DNA from: Amanita rubescens
Lineage: Eukaryota; Basidiomycota; Agaricomycetes; Agaricales; Amanitaceae
Length of the DNA stretch: 64,000 nucleotides
Assembly: GCA_015039365.1 (NCBI GenBank)
Contig: WION01000280.1
Location: forward strand, 1-64,000
Direction: 5' to 3'
A program made the position numbers and the translations under genes. This document shows positions 49,583-60,525 of this stretch, piece by piece; position 1 is the first letter of the stretch; each line of letters starts with the position of its first letter. The notes beneath the pieces were generated by a model. That model was not told where the DNA came from. It did not search any database and worked only from the letters and a program-made list of their open reading frames with translations.

Positions 49583-50107
49583 ATGCACTTCGCTTCGCTC
49601 ATCCTCGCTTTCTCTGCTGCTTCCGTCGCATCGGCGACTGCGATAGTCAAGAGAGGCGACTTCCACCTGGCTTTCCATGATCTCGACGCAGCCACGGAGG
49701 CTGCTGACTACATCACTTACCAACTCGTCGCAACTACCGACGGTAAGGCGCAGGCTCTATCTTCGTCCGGCGGATTTTTAATTCTGCTTCCAGATTGCCT
49801 CGCGGCGTGCGAGGCTGTCTCAGGCTGCACCTTCGCCAACAGTAAGTCAATTGCTAATTCGAGAAAAGCGAGAGACTAAGCTCCATTTAGGTTACCATGA
49901 CGTCAATGGCAAGGTCTGCTTTTTCTTATCCCATTGTCAAATGACGCATTCTGACCGTCCCCACAGGGTGGAAGCACTTTGCTTACTTGTTCGATGTACC
50001 AGAGTTGTCATAATAATGTTGCTTCCGCAACGAACACGGGCGGTCAGACGCAACCTGATGGTACGGTTGACTATATCACCGATAGCGATGGTTGGTGCAA
50101 GAAATAA
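49583..50107 (+). CDS. small secreted six-cysteine protein, copy 6
   Basis: Exons 49583-49742, 49794-49841, 49891-49913, 49967-50107; 123 residues. MHFASLILAFSAASVASA signal, then TAIVKRGDFHLAFHDLDAAT with KR. Exon 2 DCLAACEAVSGCTFAN, exon 3 SYHDVNGK, exon 4 GGSTLLTCSMYQSCHNNVAS, GGQTQPDGT, DGWCKK. The mature N-terminus (GDFHLAFHD) lacks the FYPTF signature, suggesting a different ligand or partner, if any. Confidence 0.87.
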
Positions 50108-50223
50108 GGCGGTCGGAGGAGCCATAGTAGCGTTTTCGTTTTCTACTCCGTATTCTCCTAGTAGACATGTCCGTTGATTATCCCTGCACATCGCTGTACG
50201 GATGTTGAAAATGATCTAATTTG

Positions 50224-51270
50224 TCACGGCACCCTCCATTGATTGTAACCACATCTTAACGCCTTCGTTGCGAGCATGAGCATCTTCCGGCTTTGGCTTG
50301 CCCACCTCGAAGACTGCATCCACAGTGCGCTCACGCCATCCATCAAATCAGCAATGCACCGGGATGTTTGACGTTTTATTTCTGCTATGTAGAGCGTAAC
50401 ATCCAGATCCAGATTGTCCTGTTGTTTGAATGCCCATCTGTGCATCGACATGACTTGGTCCAGTCCTGTCCAACGCATTGTCATTATCTTCGTATTATCG
50501 TCGTAATAAGCATCCCTCGACTGTTCTCGAACATATTTGATAAAGGGTTTTGGACTCTATGCGTTCATAGCAGCCACGGCATAGAAGAGATCAACAATGA
50601 TAGCAGGTGGCCATTCGCCGGTGTCTTGTGGCTGCCGCGCATCAGAATTCTGGGGAGCGTGAATGGGGATCATGTGGCCAAGCTGAGGTAAGTTGACGAA
50701 ATAGTGCAATGTAAGGCGACTGGCCGGGCTCTCTGATCGACTTTTTCGGTGGCTGGTAGGAATATCATCGACAGTCAAAGCAAAGTTAGGAGTCTGTGAG
50801 ATACTTGAGTTTCAGAATGGCCCTGGGTGGAAATAACAGCAGACCTTCAGGAACGCTAATTCAGCAGCTCCAAGCAGGCTATGGAGTAGGACGGTTAGCA
50901 GAAGTCCATTCCGAATGTCGTTAATGTCATCGGCAGAATCATCTGTTCCACCTCGGTGACGGACGGCGTTCTAGATGTACTTGATTAAGTGAGAAAGTTG
51001 CGATAGAAGACTCGTACGGACGTACGTCGCTTCCCTTCGCAGTTTCGGATTGTCTCATCTGTTATCACGCAGGTCCCATCTCGCTCAACCACGTTAGTCT
51101 TAAAATCTCTTCGGCTGGTAGTTAAATGCGAAGCAGTTGATGTTCTGTCGTCCACTGCATTAACATCGACAAGGCGAGATTCATCTGAGAAGGTCAACAA
51201 CGTTAGCTAAGTTTCATCTTGCGAAAATCCACCTTACCCTCTGATGTGAAATAGTATGAACGGACCTCTT
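50224..51270 (-). pseudogene. basidiomycete HNH-nuclease family gene, core deleted
   Basis: Minus-strand pieces match a mushroom family with a C-terminal HNH nuclease domain. In order: DESRLVDVNAVDDRTSTASH and VERDGTCVITDETIRNCEG (51190-51030), RGGTDDSADDINDIRNGLLL (about 50950-50895), FALTVDDIP (about 50780-50755), GHMIPIHAP, WPPAIIVDLFYAVAAMN (to 50560), then KPFIKYVREQSRDAYYDDN and a long tail to the stop at 50224. The stretch that should hold the zinc/catalytic C-H-H core (normally just after the CVITDE strand) is missing. In-frame TAG codons occur at 50971-50973 and 50557-50559. Inactive as a nuclease. Confidence 0.7.
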
Positions 51271-51301
51271 ATCTTCTGTATAAGCCAGCTTTCGATGAGG
51301 A

Positions 51302-51419
51302 GAGGTAGCCTTCTCGTTCGTTGACTAGAAAAGGCGAGTTTGAAGTCTACGTATCACGTGATCTGGCAACTACGATGAGGTAGCCTTCTCGTTCGTTGGA
51401 CTAGAAAAGGCGAGTTTGA
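51302..51419 (+). repeat. two near-identical 42-43 bp direct repeats
   Basis: 51302-51343 and 51377-51419 share GAGGTAGCCTTCTCGTTCGT and CTAGAAAAGGCGAGTTTGA with a one-base indel, separated by 33 bp that includes ATCACGTGAT. Confidence 0.9.
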
Positions 51420-52553
51420 TGCGCAGCCGTGCCGCGGCATGGCCAACCCTTCGCATCTACCAATGGTTCTCGTCAACAACACTGGACCCAGGTAACGTTT
51501 GATTCACCACACCGAACAAGGCAATCAAACTGGCTTTTAGTTGAAGTCAACATCTACGATGCTTACAACGCCTGACATTTGGAAGGTCAACCCGATAGCT
51601 ACCGCGTGAAAATTTCCAAGTCCTCCAGTCCATTTCCCTGATCAGCCCATGATCAGGATGGCAGCAGAATATCAGGATATTAGGAACGGATGATATGCGC
51701 GATTTCGTCGCGAGCAAACGCGCGTCATCATGATTTAATGTTAACGGTAAGTAATGTAGACGTGGAACGTAACTTACCTAAATAACTAACTTAAGGTTTT
51801 GCACTGGGCGCCGAAGGAATGTTACTACTAGCAGCGTTGATCGCGGAAGCCAAAATCGATGGAGTAAGGATACGATGGCGGGGTATAACAGCTTTGATGC
51901 TCTGGATACATAGCAGCATGGAAGCAGCGCATAAGATTGGGTTATCACGATTTCAGCACAGACTTGTGAGTGTTCATCAGCAGTGAATAAATTAAGTGCT
52001 GATTAGCCGATAAATAACGTATTGTGTGTGTGTGATTTGTCGGGTATCACGACAGTCCCTTTTGCTTTCATGTCCCCCCACATTACAAGCGTGGACATTG
52101 TTCAACACCGCATATGAGTGAACGTTTGAACCATGATCTGGAATGAAGCTGTCGTAAGATAGCGTCCCGATCAGATAAACGGGTGGGCTCAAGTTGCCGA
52201 ATATGAACCCGAGAGAAGCCGCTCGTCACTTTTGATCCGTGCGGGATGGTATATGGGGATATGTACAAGGCGAGGATGTATGTACCCGTTTTGCCCGCCT
52301 ACCACCTAACTGAGATAAGACCCTGAAATTTAATGGCTTAGGGTTATGACGATAGCTTAGTGGACACGGAATAGAGTGAAGGAGTTGAAGGTGGGTCCGA
52401 ACGACGCATTCATTTCTTCAATAAACCCACGCATGCATCATTGAATCAAACACTGAAACAGGAACAAAAGGACACATTTACTAGTACAACAAACTTGCGA
52501 AACATCTCGTAAGACTACATGACATCAACACATCGATGTGCCCATTGCCTCGT
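51420..52553. other. intergenic, no gene recognised
   Basis: The right end (52285 onward) is the 3' flank of copy 7 and is the inverted counterpart of 39200-39240. The rest has only short open frames. Confidence 0.45.
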
Positions 52554-53057
52554 TTAATACTTGCACCAACCATCGCTCTCGGTGATGTAGTCAAGAAGCC
52601 CAGAAGGTTGCGGCTGTCCACCCTTGTTGATAGCGGTATTAGAATAGTGGCACGTCTTGTACATAGAGCAAGTAAGATCTGGGCTGCCATTCTGTGCAAA
52701 TCCGTTAGAACGCGTCGAATTGGACAAAAAAAGGAAAGACAGCTGACCTTGCCATTGACGTCGTGGTAAGCTAAAAGAAATTGAGTATCATACACATTTC
52801 TAAGTTGGAATTAGCTTACTGTTGACGAAATTGCAGCCGGCGACAGCATTGCACTTGAGGAAACAATCTACAATCACGAATAAATATCGAGCGAAAGAAC
52901 ATACAGAGAGCACCTTACCATAGATGGTTGGGACGAGTGTATAGGTGAGGTAGTCAGAAGCCTCGGTAGCTCCGTTGAGATTGAGGAAAGTGGGATAGTA
53001 GAAGGCCGATGCCGCGGTAGCAGCGGTGAGAGTGAGGAGGAGCGAAGAGAAGTGCAT
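52554..53057 (-). CDS. small secreted six-cysteine protein, copy 7 (no KR propeptide)
   Basis: Exons complement of 52919-53057, 52820-52867, 52748-52770, 52554-52691; 115 residues. MHFSSLLLTLTAATAASA then FYYPTFLNLNGATEAS. Exon 2 DCFLKCNAVAGCNFVN. Differs from copy 3 by few residues, e.g. GGQPQPSG instead of GGQTQPSG in exon 4. Confidence 0.88.
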
Positions 53058-53117
53058 TGCGATGGTAAGACTAGTGTGTGAAGACTTGAGTCTGAGGTTA
53101 ACGTCGTACGCGCCAGG

Positions 53118-53360
53118 TTAAATACCTCTGCTGTTTATGTTCTTCTGTTGTGACACCCTGACCGCTTACCACCCTAATCGGGAGCTAGGGCACCGTTTCT
53201 TGAACATGTGCCCAAATGGTCTGTAAAGCCGCATTTTGCGACTCTTGTCATACATTTCACAAGTCACTGGATCTTCTATACTGAGTAGTAAATGACCGTT
53301 CAAGGCCCACCAGTTACGTAGAAGAGATTGCGACGTTAAGCTGCCCTGACCGCTTACAAC
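53118..53360 (-). promoter_or_regulatory. promoter of secreted-protein copy 7
   Basis: Minus strand: TATTTAA 53124-53118, proximal GTGGTAAGCGGTCAGGG 53172-53156, distal GTTGTAAGCGGTCAGGG 53360-53344; spacing 188 bp. Confidence 0.7.
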
Positions 53361-53880
53361 TCGTATTGGAGAGCAATGAGCGTCTAAATGTCGTTTGTAT
53401 TTGAACCATGTTCTGTGCCTAACAGGCTGGTTGCATAAGTATCATTGTTTGGCGACTATCTTTCCCCTTCAGTAATGTCGACCTGGTATCAGAAGCGTTA
53501 GAACAGGGGCTAGAAATAATTATATCTTCGGAACAGTAAAAGAACCGGGAATCACGATACATCGGGTGGTGCTGTTAGTCGCTTGCTAGCCGATCAGATG
53601 AGGATAATTATACATCTTCGGATTACTTTACGTCGGTAGTTGATAGTCAATTTCCCGCGATCTGTCTCTTGTCTCTCATTCATAGTGATTCAACGTCTTC
53701 GATTTCTTTATGGAACTGTTTTTCCTTCATGTGACTTTGGGACGGGGGGCGGTTATCAACTTCTTGCGGTGGCTCCAGTCAACTGGGAGGTATTGGCTTC
53801 CTGGCAGTCGCAACGTCCTGGCCATGAGGGTCGTGTTAAAAACGTGGAATGTCACTGTGTGACATGTGACATCTCTGTTC

Positions 53881-54766
53881 TCTGACCTCGCTGACTCAAC
53901 TGAAGAAGTTCCCCGAACACAAACATGAACCCTCTCATGGGGTTATCTGGACCTTGGGTCATCTGCCTTGACACGGCAAAGCTTTTAAGAAGGGATGAGT
54001 GACACCGTCAACATCGCTGGGTTGGGTTGTGGAGACGGAACTTTCTTCCAGTCGTACGCTATCCAAGCAAACCCGCGCTCAGTTACTGATTATCAATAGG
54101 CAATATGTCGTTCAAAGCAAATTTAGGCCTAACCATTTTTCGTTGTAAATGGGGACAGTCGGACTGGCCATGCCGATCCGGCAATGTGTCGTGCAAGGAA
54201 CATCAAGCGAACCAAACGTCAGTTACATTCACAGGAAGTTGACAGCGGTCTTGCAGTCTCAATTTCATCGAAACGAGGATGGCGTACGCTGCCCCTCAAG
54301 GCAGTTCGCTTCACAACACGCAAATATGCCCAAAAAGGGAAGCTCAACAAAAATATTTAATTTATACATTGTAAGAAATTGGTAAAGATCGACGGACGTG
54401 TATTGGACCCTGCCGAGCGAATGTCAAGCAAAGGAACAGAGGCACACACCACAGAGGCTTGAAGCACCTGATGTGTCGTAGTGCCACTGTAACGACACAG
54501 CCACGCTCCCGTGATCCAACCCTTTTGTGCAGCTCGCGCGGTGCCGTCAGCTGCTGGCAATAGTTTATTGCTTCCCCCCTTACCCAGCCTTACCCCGAGC
54601 CCTCTTGTTATAAACATTCTCGTTACTTTCTTACGTTGTAAACCTCGGTTCGTGGTAATCAACGTGAGTTGGATTGGCCCTGATAACGGAAAATGCAAGG
54701 CTAGGCACCAAATTTACGCACGGTTCAAGCAATGGCGTTTGGTCATCCCCTGATTCCCGAACACGA
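53881..54766. other. intergenic upstream block of copy 8
   Basis: No gene. Contains segments shared with 56340-57560 upstream of copy 9: CTCGCTGACTCAACT near 53887, GTAAATGGGGACAGTCGG near 54144, CTCAATTTCATCGAAACGAG near 54259. Copies 8 and 9 therefore sit in ~1.5 kb direct duplications. Confidence 0.55.
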
Positions 54767-55008
54767 GTGGTGAGCGGTCAGGGCGACTTAACGTAACATT
54801 TTTACCTACGTAACGTGTCGGTTTGAATGATGGAGCCAAGAGAGAAGTGATTCGGTGAAATATACCACAGGGCGGATCTCATTCTCATGCGCAAACAACG
54901 GAGTTTCCTGACTGGTTGAGCAGGAGAATGGTGTTCATGTGTCCTAATACGAGTGGTGAGCGGCCAAGACGACAAAATACCGGAAACAGAAACACTGGAG
55001 GTATTTAA
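54767..55008 (+). promoter_or_regulatory. promoter of secreted-protein copy 8 with twin motif
   Basis: Distal GTGGTGAGCGGTCAGGG 54767-54783 followed by CGACTTAACGTAACAT and TACGTAACGTG; proximal GTGGTGAGCGGCCAAGA 54953-54969; TATTTAA 55002-55008. Confidence 0.7.
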
Positions 55009-55068
55009 CCTGGCGCGTACGAAGCCAACCTCAGACTCACGTCCTCAGATACAAGTCTTACGATCGAA

Positions 55069-55596
55069 ATGCACTTCTCTTCGCTCATCCTCGCTCTCAC
55101 CGCTGCTCTGCTGCCTCGGCCGCCACGATCGCCCAGCGAAGCTTCTTCTATCCGACTTTCCTGAACCTCAATGGAGCCACTGAGGCTTCGGACTATCTCA
55201 CTTATAAGCTCGTCCCAACTATCTATGGTAAGGTGCTGGCTGTATATTCCGTCTGCCGATGCTTATTCGTGATTGTAGATTGTTTCCACGGCTTGCAACG
55301 GCGTCACCGGCTGCAACTTTGTCAACAGTAAGCCAATTCGCACTTAGAGATATGTATGATCCTAAATCTCTTTTAGCTTACCACGATGTCAATGGCAAGG
55401 TCGGCTTTCTTTACTTTTTTTTTTGTTTAAGTCAACACCTTCTAATGGATTTGCACAGAATGGCAGCCCGGAACTTACTTGCTCTATGTACAAGACGTGC
55501 CATTATGCTAACACCGCTATCAACAAAGGTGGCCAGACTCAACCCTCCGGACTTCTTGACTACATCACTGAGAGCGATGGCTGGTGCAAGTATTAA
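55069..55596 (+). pseudogene. small secreted protein copy 8, frameshifted twice
   Basis: Four exon-equivalents are present: 55069-55227 (159 nt instead of 160), 55279-55327 (49 instead of 48), 55377-55399 and 55459-55596. One base is missing in the signal-peptide codons (GCTGCTCTGCTGCC where relatives have GCTGCCTCTGCTGCC) and one extra C sits in exon 2 (TGTTTCCACGG against TGTTTCACGG). The first shift leads to a stop within exon 1, so no full product can be made even though total length is restored. Splice sites and the last two exons are intact, which points to recent inactivation. Confidence 0.85.
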
Positions 55597-57571
55597 ATGG
55601 GATCGAGGGTTTCATGATGTTGTGTAGTCTTACGTACTTTATCCAAGTTTGTCGTTCGTGAATTCGCTATTGTCAATGACTATGTGTTTGAGTAAAACGG
55701 CGCGTTTTTGAAAGCAGGAAGTTGGGTTTGAATGTACCATGTTCATACACGGTCTAAGCGAGTAGTAGTATTGAACGACCCGAGATGATTGGAGTATGAC
55801 TTACCCGCCGATCCGTTTCTAAATGCACTGTTTAACGGATTTCGTTAGGCAATAGCTCGGGGTCGTCGGGTCGTTGCCTTCTTCTTCCCTTCGAGTGCTG
55901 GAAGGAGCGGGTGGTTAGATACGGCTAGCACGTCGAAATTTCGACGTGCCTTCCAAATCTGGGAGGTGCCGGCCATATTAAGGCCGGTGGCCGATGGACA
56001 TGTGACGCGGACTTGCGTGTCAAATCCTTTTATTACTACCAAGGGTTTGCGATGATAACAAGTGAAAGCTCGCCTTAAAGGACAGCTACAAGAGCTGTTT
56101 CAGCTTCATTCGCAAGCCGGTGGCCGGAGACGAGAGGAGGATGGAACGGGATCAGGACGAGGTAAGTTTCTCTCTTTCGTACTACGACCTATGATTGAAC
56201 GCGCGGGATGCCATACACCGCGACAGAAGGCTGAAGCACTTGCGCGACTCGGGAACTACTCAATCATGAGTAGTGAGGCTCCGGCCAACTGGGAGGTTGG
56301 CTTCCTGGCTGTCGCGACTCGCAACTGGCTATAAGCGTGGTCGTGCTACAGAAGTGGAATGTCGGTCTCGCTGACTCAACTCGGGAAGAAATTAATTGCT
56401 AGTTCTCACTTGCACAGTATCCTCCACAATCGGCTGACACGTCATCATCTCGCATTATATATACCTCTTGGCCCGTCTACTGGATAGTTCTCCGAATCAC
56501 AAACGTCCACTGTCTCATGGTGCCTCCCGCCTTGAACAGGAAAGCTTTTAAGGAGGATGCGTGGCTCACTATCAGCATCACTCGGTTGGACTGGCGACGG
56601 CTTGGCTGATGATGAAACGCGACTATATCTTTCCCACTTTCTTCCAGTCGTACGCTATACAAGCCAATTCGCGCATCAGTGACTGATTATCCCTCCCCGG
56701 TACGTCGCGATCGACTACTTATGATCCGAGTGGAATAACTAGGGACTTGCCAATGGTAGAATGACCCCGCATCTTACGGTTAATGAACCTTGGGATACCC
56801 GAGCAAAATTATCTGAGCTCCATCTCCGAAACGGGCGGTTTGCGAACCAACCAACGAGTGAGTACATAAGTTAGCAAAATTTAAGCCTAATGAATGTAAA
56901 TGGGGACAGTCAGACCGGCCGTGCGTCCAGGTAACATCAAGCGAAGCAAACGTTAGCCACAGCCACAGGACGTTGACAGCGGTCTTGCAGTCTCAATTTC
57001 ATCAAAACGAGGATGGCGTACGCAGTGTTTTCTGTACCCTATAATACAATTCTTTTCCTCTTCGAATTGGCTACGGAATTTGTGCGCCCTCAAGGCAATG
57101 AGCTTCATGCAAATACAACATGCAAATATACCCAAAAAGGGAGTTGAACGGAACGAGGCGAGTTTTAAATGATATTTTATATATATTTGAAGAAATTGGT
57201 AGAGATAGGCGGACAGGTATTGGACCCTGCCGAGCGAATGTCAAACAATCGCGAGGAACAGATGCATCCACAAAGGCTTGAAGAACCTGATGCACGTGTC
57301 CTAGTGCCACGCTCCCGTGATCTAAGCCTTTTGTTCGGCTAGCGCGCGCCGTGCGGTGGCATCAACCTCAGAAAACTGGCAATAGTTTATTGCTTCCCCC
57401 CTTACCCCGCGTCTTCCTGTTATAATCATCCTTGGCTACTTTCTTACGTTTGTATCCCTCGGTTCGTACGAATCAACGTGAATCCGACCACAAAAAATAC
57501 AAGGCTAGGCACCAAGCTTACGCATGGTTCAAGAACCGGCGTTTGGACATCCCCTGATTCCCCAGCAGGAA
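55597..57571. other. intergenic; palindromic patch and upstream block of copy 9
   Basis: No gene. A 22-bp perfect palindrome lies at 55928-55949 with a second inverted repeat (CCGGCC...GGCCGG, about 55969-55987) just downstream. 56340-57560 duplicates parts of 53880-54760, and 56400-56880 recurs inverted at 37020-37560. Confidence 0.5.
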
Positions 57572-57826
57572 TGGTGAGCGGTCAGGGCAACTTAACGTAA
57601 CATTTTCAGCCACATAACGTGTAGGTCTTGAATGATGAAGCCAAGACGAAGATCGAGTGACTTGGTGAAACATACCACAGGGCGGATCCCATGCGCAAAC
57701 AACGGGGTTTACTGGTTTGTTGAGTACGAGGTCAAGAAACGATATGGAGGCGTTCCTGTGTCCAATACGAGTGGTGAGCGGCCAGGGCGTCAGAATAGCA
57801 GAAACATAAACACTGGAGGTATTTAA
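57572..57826 (+). promoter_or_regulatory. promoter of secreted-protein copy 9 with twin motif
   Basis: Distal ATGGTGAGCGGTCAGGG 57572-57588 followed by CAACTTAACGTAACAT and ACATAACGTG; proximal GTGGTGAGCGGCCAGGG 57771-57787; TATTTAA 57820-57826, 61 bp before the ATG. Confidence 0.7.
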
Positions 57827-57886
57827 CCTGGCGCGTACGAAGCCAACCTCAGACTCACGTCCTCAGATACAAGTCTTACGATCGAA

Positions 57887-58411
57887 ATGCACTTCTCTTC
57901 GCTCATCCTCGCTCTCACCGCTGTTTCTGCTGCCTCGGCCGCCACGGTGGCTAAGAGAAGCTTCTTCTATCCGACTTTCCTGAACCTCAATGGAGCCACT
58001 GAGGCCTCCGACTATCTCACTTATAAGCTCGTCCCAACTATCTACGGTAAGATGCTGGCAGTATATTCTTTCGGCCGATGTTGATTCGTGATTGTAGATT
58101 GTTTCACGGCTTGCAATGGGGTCACCGGCTGCAACTTTGTCAACAGTAAGCCAATTCCTACTTAGAAATAAGTACGATTCTGAATTTCTTTTAGCTTACC
58201 ATGATGTTAATGGCAAGGTCCGCTTTCTTTACTTTTTTTGTTCAAGGCGACGCGTTCTAATGGATTTGCACAGAATGGCAGCCCGGAACTTACTTGCTCT
58301 ATGTACAAGACGTGCCATTATTCTAACACCGCCATCAACAAAGGTGGCCAGACTCAACCCTCTGGACTTCTTGACTACATCACTGAGAGCGATGGTTGGT
58401 GCAAGTATTAA
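57887..58411 (+). CDS. small secreted six-cysteine protein, copy 9
   Basis: Exons 57887-58046, 58098-58145, 58195-58217, 58274-58411; 122 residues. Signal MHFSSLILALTAVSAASA, then ATVAKRSFFYPTFLNLNGAT with a KR site expected to be cut by a Kex2-type protease, leaving SFFYPTF as mature N-terminus. Exon 2 DCFTACNGVTGCNFVN, exon 4 as in copy 1. It is the intact counterpart of the frameshifted copy 8. Confidence 0.9.
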
Positions 58412-59711
58412 ATGGGATCTAGGGTTTCATGATGTTGTGTAGTCCTACGCACTTTGTCCAAGTTTGTCGTTCGTGAATTCGCTATTACCAATGACTATGC
58501 ATGTGTCCGAGTAAAACGGAGTGTTTTTTGAGTTGGGCTTTGAACTTCAGTGCGCCATGCTCATACAAGGTCTTAAACCTGTGACTAAACAGCCTTAGCA
58601 GGATTGGTTCTCCGAACCTAGTCGTCTGAGTCAACAAAAGCGTGTCCTGCAGCAAACTCTTTCCTAACTTGACCAATTCATCGTTTCTAAATGCGTCACG
58701 CGCACTGTTTGACTGATTTCGTTAGTGTATATGTAAAGTTGTATGTCGAAGGCTACTTAGTAATGACGCAAGGTAGATAGAGATTTGTTCTACAACTCGG
58801 ACTTATATGTACATCATAAATTATTGGACTGCCTCGAAGACCTATTGTTGGACGACGTCAATGTTTATTTGCACACTTAGTTCGGGAATCAGGGAGATCG
58901 CAGACAAATCATGGTTCAGTCCGAGACATTTCGAAAATTCTGCACGTTCTCACAGAAGCGATGTGGTACGGAAAAGGTAATTGAATAAATGATGGTACAC
59001 TAACGAGAAGAGCGCCGCAGCGCTGGTAAACTGGGCGCCTTCCAGCTGTATTTTGGCATGTTTCCCTATAAATACAATTATGTAATCCGGAAAAGCCCGT
59101 AAATGAACCTTCCACGTCGACCGTCGTCGTGTTATTTCGGCGACGAACTTCGCTCCCTCTGAACCCTACTATCTATCTATGTCATTTGAGTACCTGGTTC
59201 CACAGTTATGTTCTGCGTCTGGCCAAGTGTATGTCATCACAGGAATGTACGTACCCAAGCCAAGAGCCAAGACTCCGGATATGTGGCTCAGCGGTCAATT
59301 GATTCAATCCTTCCCAGTGGGCCTTACCGTCTCGAATGAAATGAAGAAAGCGATGTTCGGAAGAAATTGAAAGCGGTCGTACTGAATAACTACGTGACAA
59401 TGAGAGGCACATCTCCAGGTGACACAGGGTAACCTATATTATCCTCATCGGATCAGACAGTGCGTGTCTGAGTGTGCCGCTCCATTGCACCGCACTGTTT
59501 CCCCTTCACGTGCGTTTTCCCGAAGTTATAATTATTTCTACCCCGTTTTCTTACGCCTTTGATCCTCGGTTGATATCAATCCAGGGGAGAAATGGGCGAC
59601 AATGATCGCGGACAAAGAAACTTCGTACGGCACTTGTAATCTGTTAGGCACGAAGCTTGCATACAGTTCAAATAGAAACGACCTTTAAAGATTCATGGCA
59701 CCCCGATACGA
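58412..59711. other. intergenic, no gene recognised
   Basis: 3' flank of copy 9 contains a diverged form of the 25996-26060 segment (near 58590-58655). A 63-residue frame at 59179 has no family. Promoter of copy 10 begins at the right edge. Confidence 0.45.
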
Positions 59712-59957
59712 GTGGTGAGCGGTCAGGGGAGCTTAACGTCACAATCTCCGCTACGTCACCGGTGCATCATTCACTGAGGATGGAAGATCCAGGTGTTTTG
59801 GAATGCAGCACGACGCAGACAAAACGGGACTCGCAGATTCGTTGCGCGCGGCTTTCACATGTTCAAGGGACGATAGTTATATGTTCCTAATTCTCCATAC
59901 AAGTGGTGAGCGGCCAGGGTGTCACAACAGAAGAACATAAACAACAGAGGTATTTAA
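59712..59957 (+). promoter_or_regulatory. promoter of secreted-protein copy 10 with twin motif
   Basis: Distal GTGGTGAGCGGTCAGGG 59712-59728 followed by GAGCTTAACGTCACAATC and TACGTCACC; proximal GTGGTGAGCGGCCAGGG 59903-59919; spacing 191 bp; TATTTAA 59951-59957. Confidence 0.75.
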
Positions 59958-60020
59958 CCTGGCGCGTACGAAGTTAACCTCAGACTCGAGTCTTCAGATA
60001 CTACTAGTCTTACCATCGCA

Positions 60021-60525
60021 ATGCACTTCTCTTCGCTCCTCCTCACTCTCACCGCTGCTACTGCGGCATCGGCCTTCTACTATCCCACTTTCCTCAATCT
60101 CAACGGAGCTACCGAGGCTTCTGATTATCTCACTTATAAGCTCGTCCCAACTATCTATGGTGAGGGTGCTGGCTATACATACTTTCGCTCGATGTTTATT
60201 CGTGATTGTAGATTGTTTCCTCGCTTGCAATGGAGTCACCGGCTGCAACTTTGTCAACAGTAAGCCAATTCCCACTTAGAAATAAGTATGATACTAAATT
60301 TCCCTTAGCTTACCACGACGTCAATGGCAAGGTCGGCTTTCTTTACTTTTTTTGTTCAAGTCGACGTGTTCTAATGGATTTGCACAGAATGGCAGCCCGG
60401 AACTTACTTGCTCCATGTACAAGACATGCCACTATTCTAACACTGCTATCAACAAGGGTGGCCAGACGCAGCCTTCCGGACTTCTTGACTACATCACCGA
60501 GAGCGATGGTTGGTGCAAGTATTAA
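60021..60525 (+). CDS. small secreted six-cysteine protein, copy 10 (no KR propeptide)
   Basis: Exons 60021-60159, 60212-60259, 60309-60331, 60388-60525; 115 residues. MHFSSLLLTLTAATAASA then FYYPTFLNLNGATEAS. First donor is GTGAGG instead of GTAAGG. Exon 2 reads DCFLACNGVTGCNFVN, a mixture of the FLKCNAVAGC and FTACNGVTGC types, consistent with recombination between subgroups. Confidence 0.88.

Larger units (their letters stand above)
52285..53880 (-). repeat. inverted duplication partner of 37660-39240
   Basis: Carries gene copy 7, its promoter, upstream TAATTATACATCTTCGG-type sequence and the CACTGTGTGACATGTGACAT tract, all in reverse order relative to 37660-39240. Confidence 0.75.

Noticed and set aside
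50293..50691. 132-residue plus-strand open frame
   Set aside because: It is the antisense shadow of the conserved minus-strand HNH-family C-terminal region.
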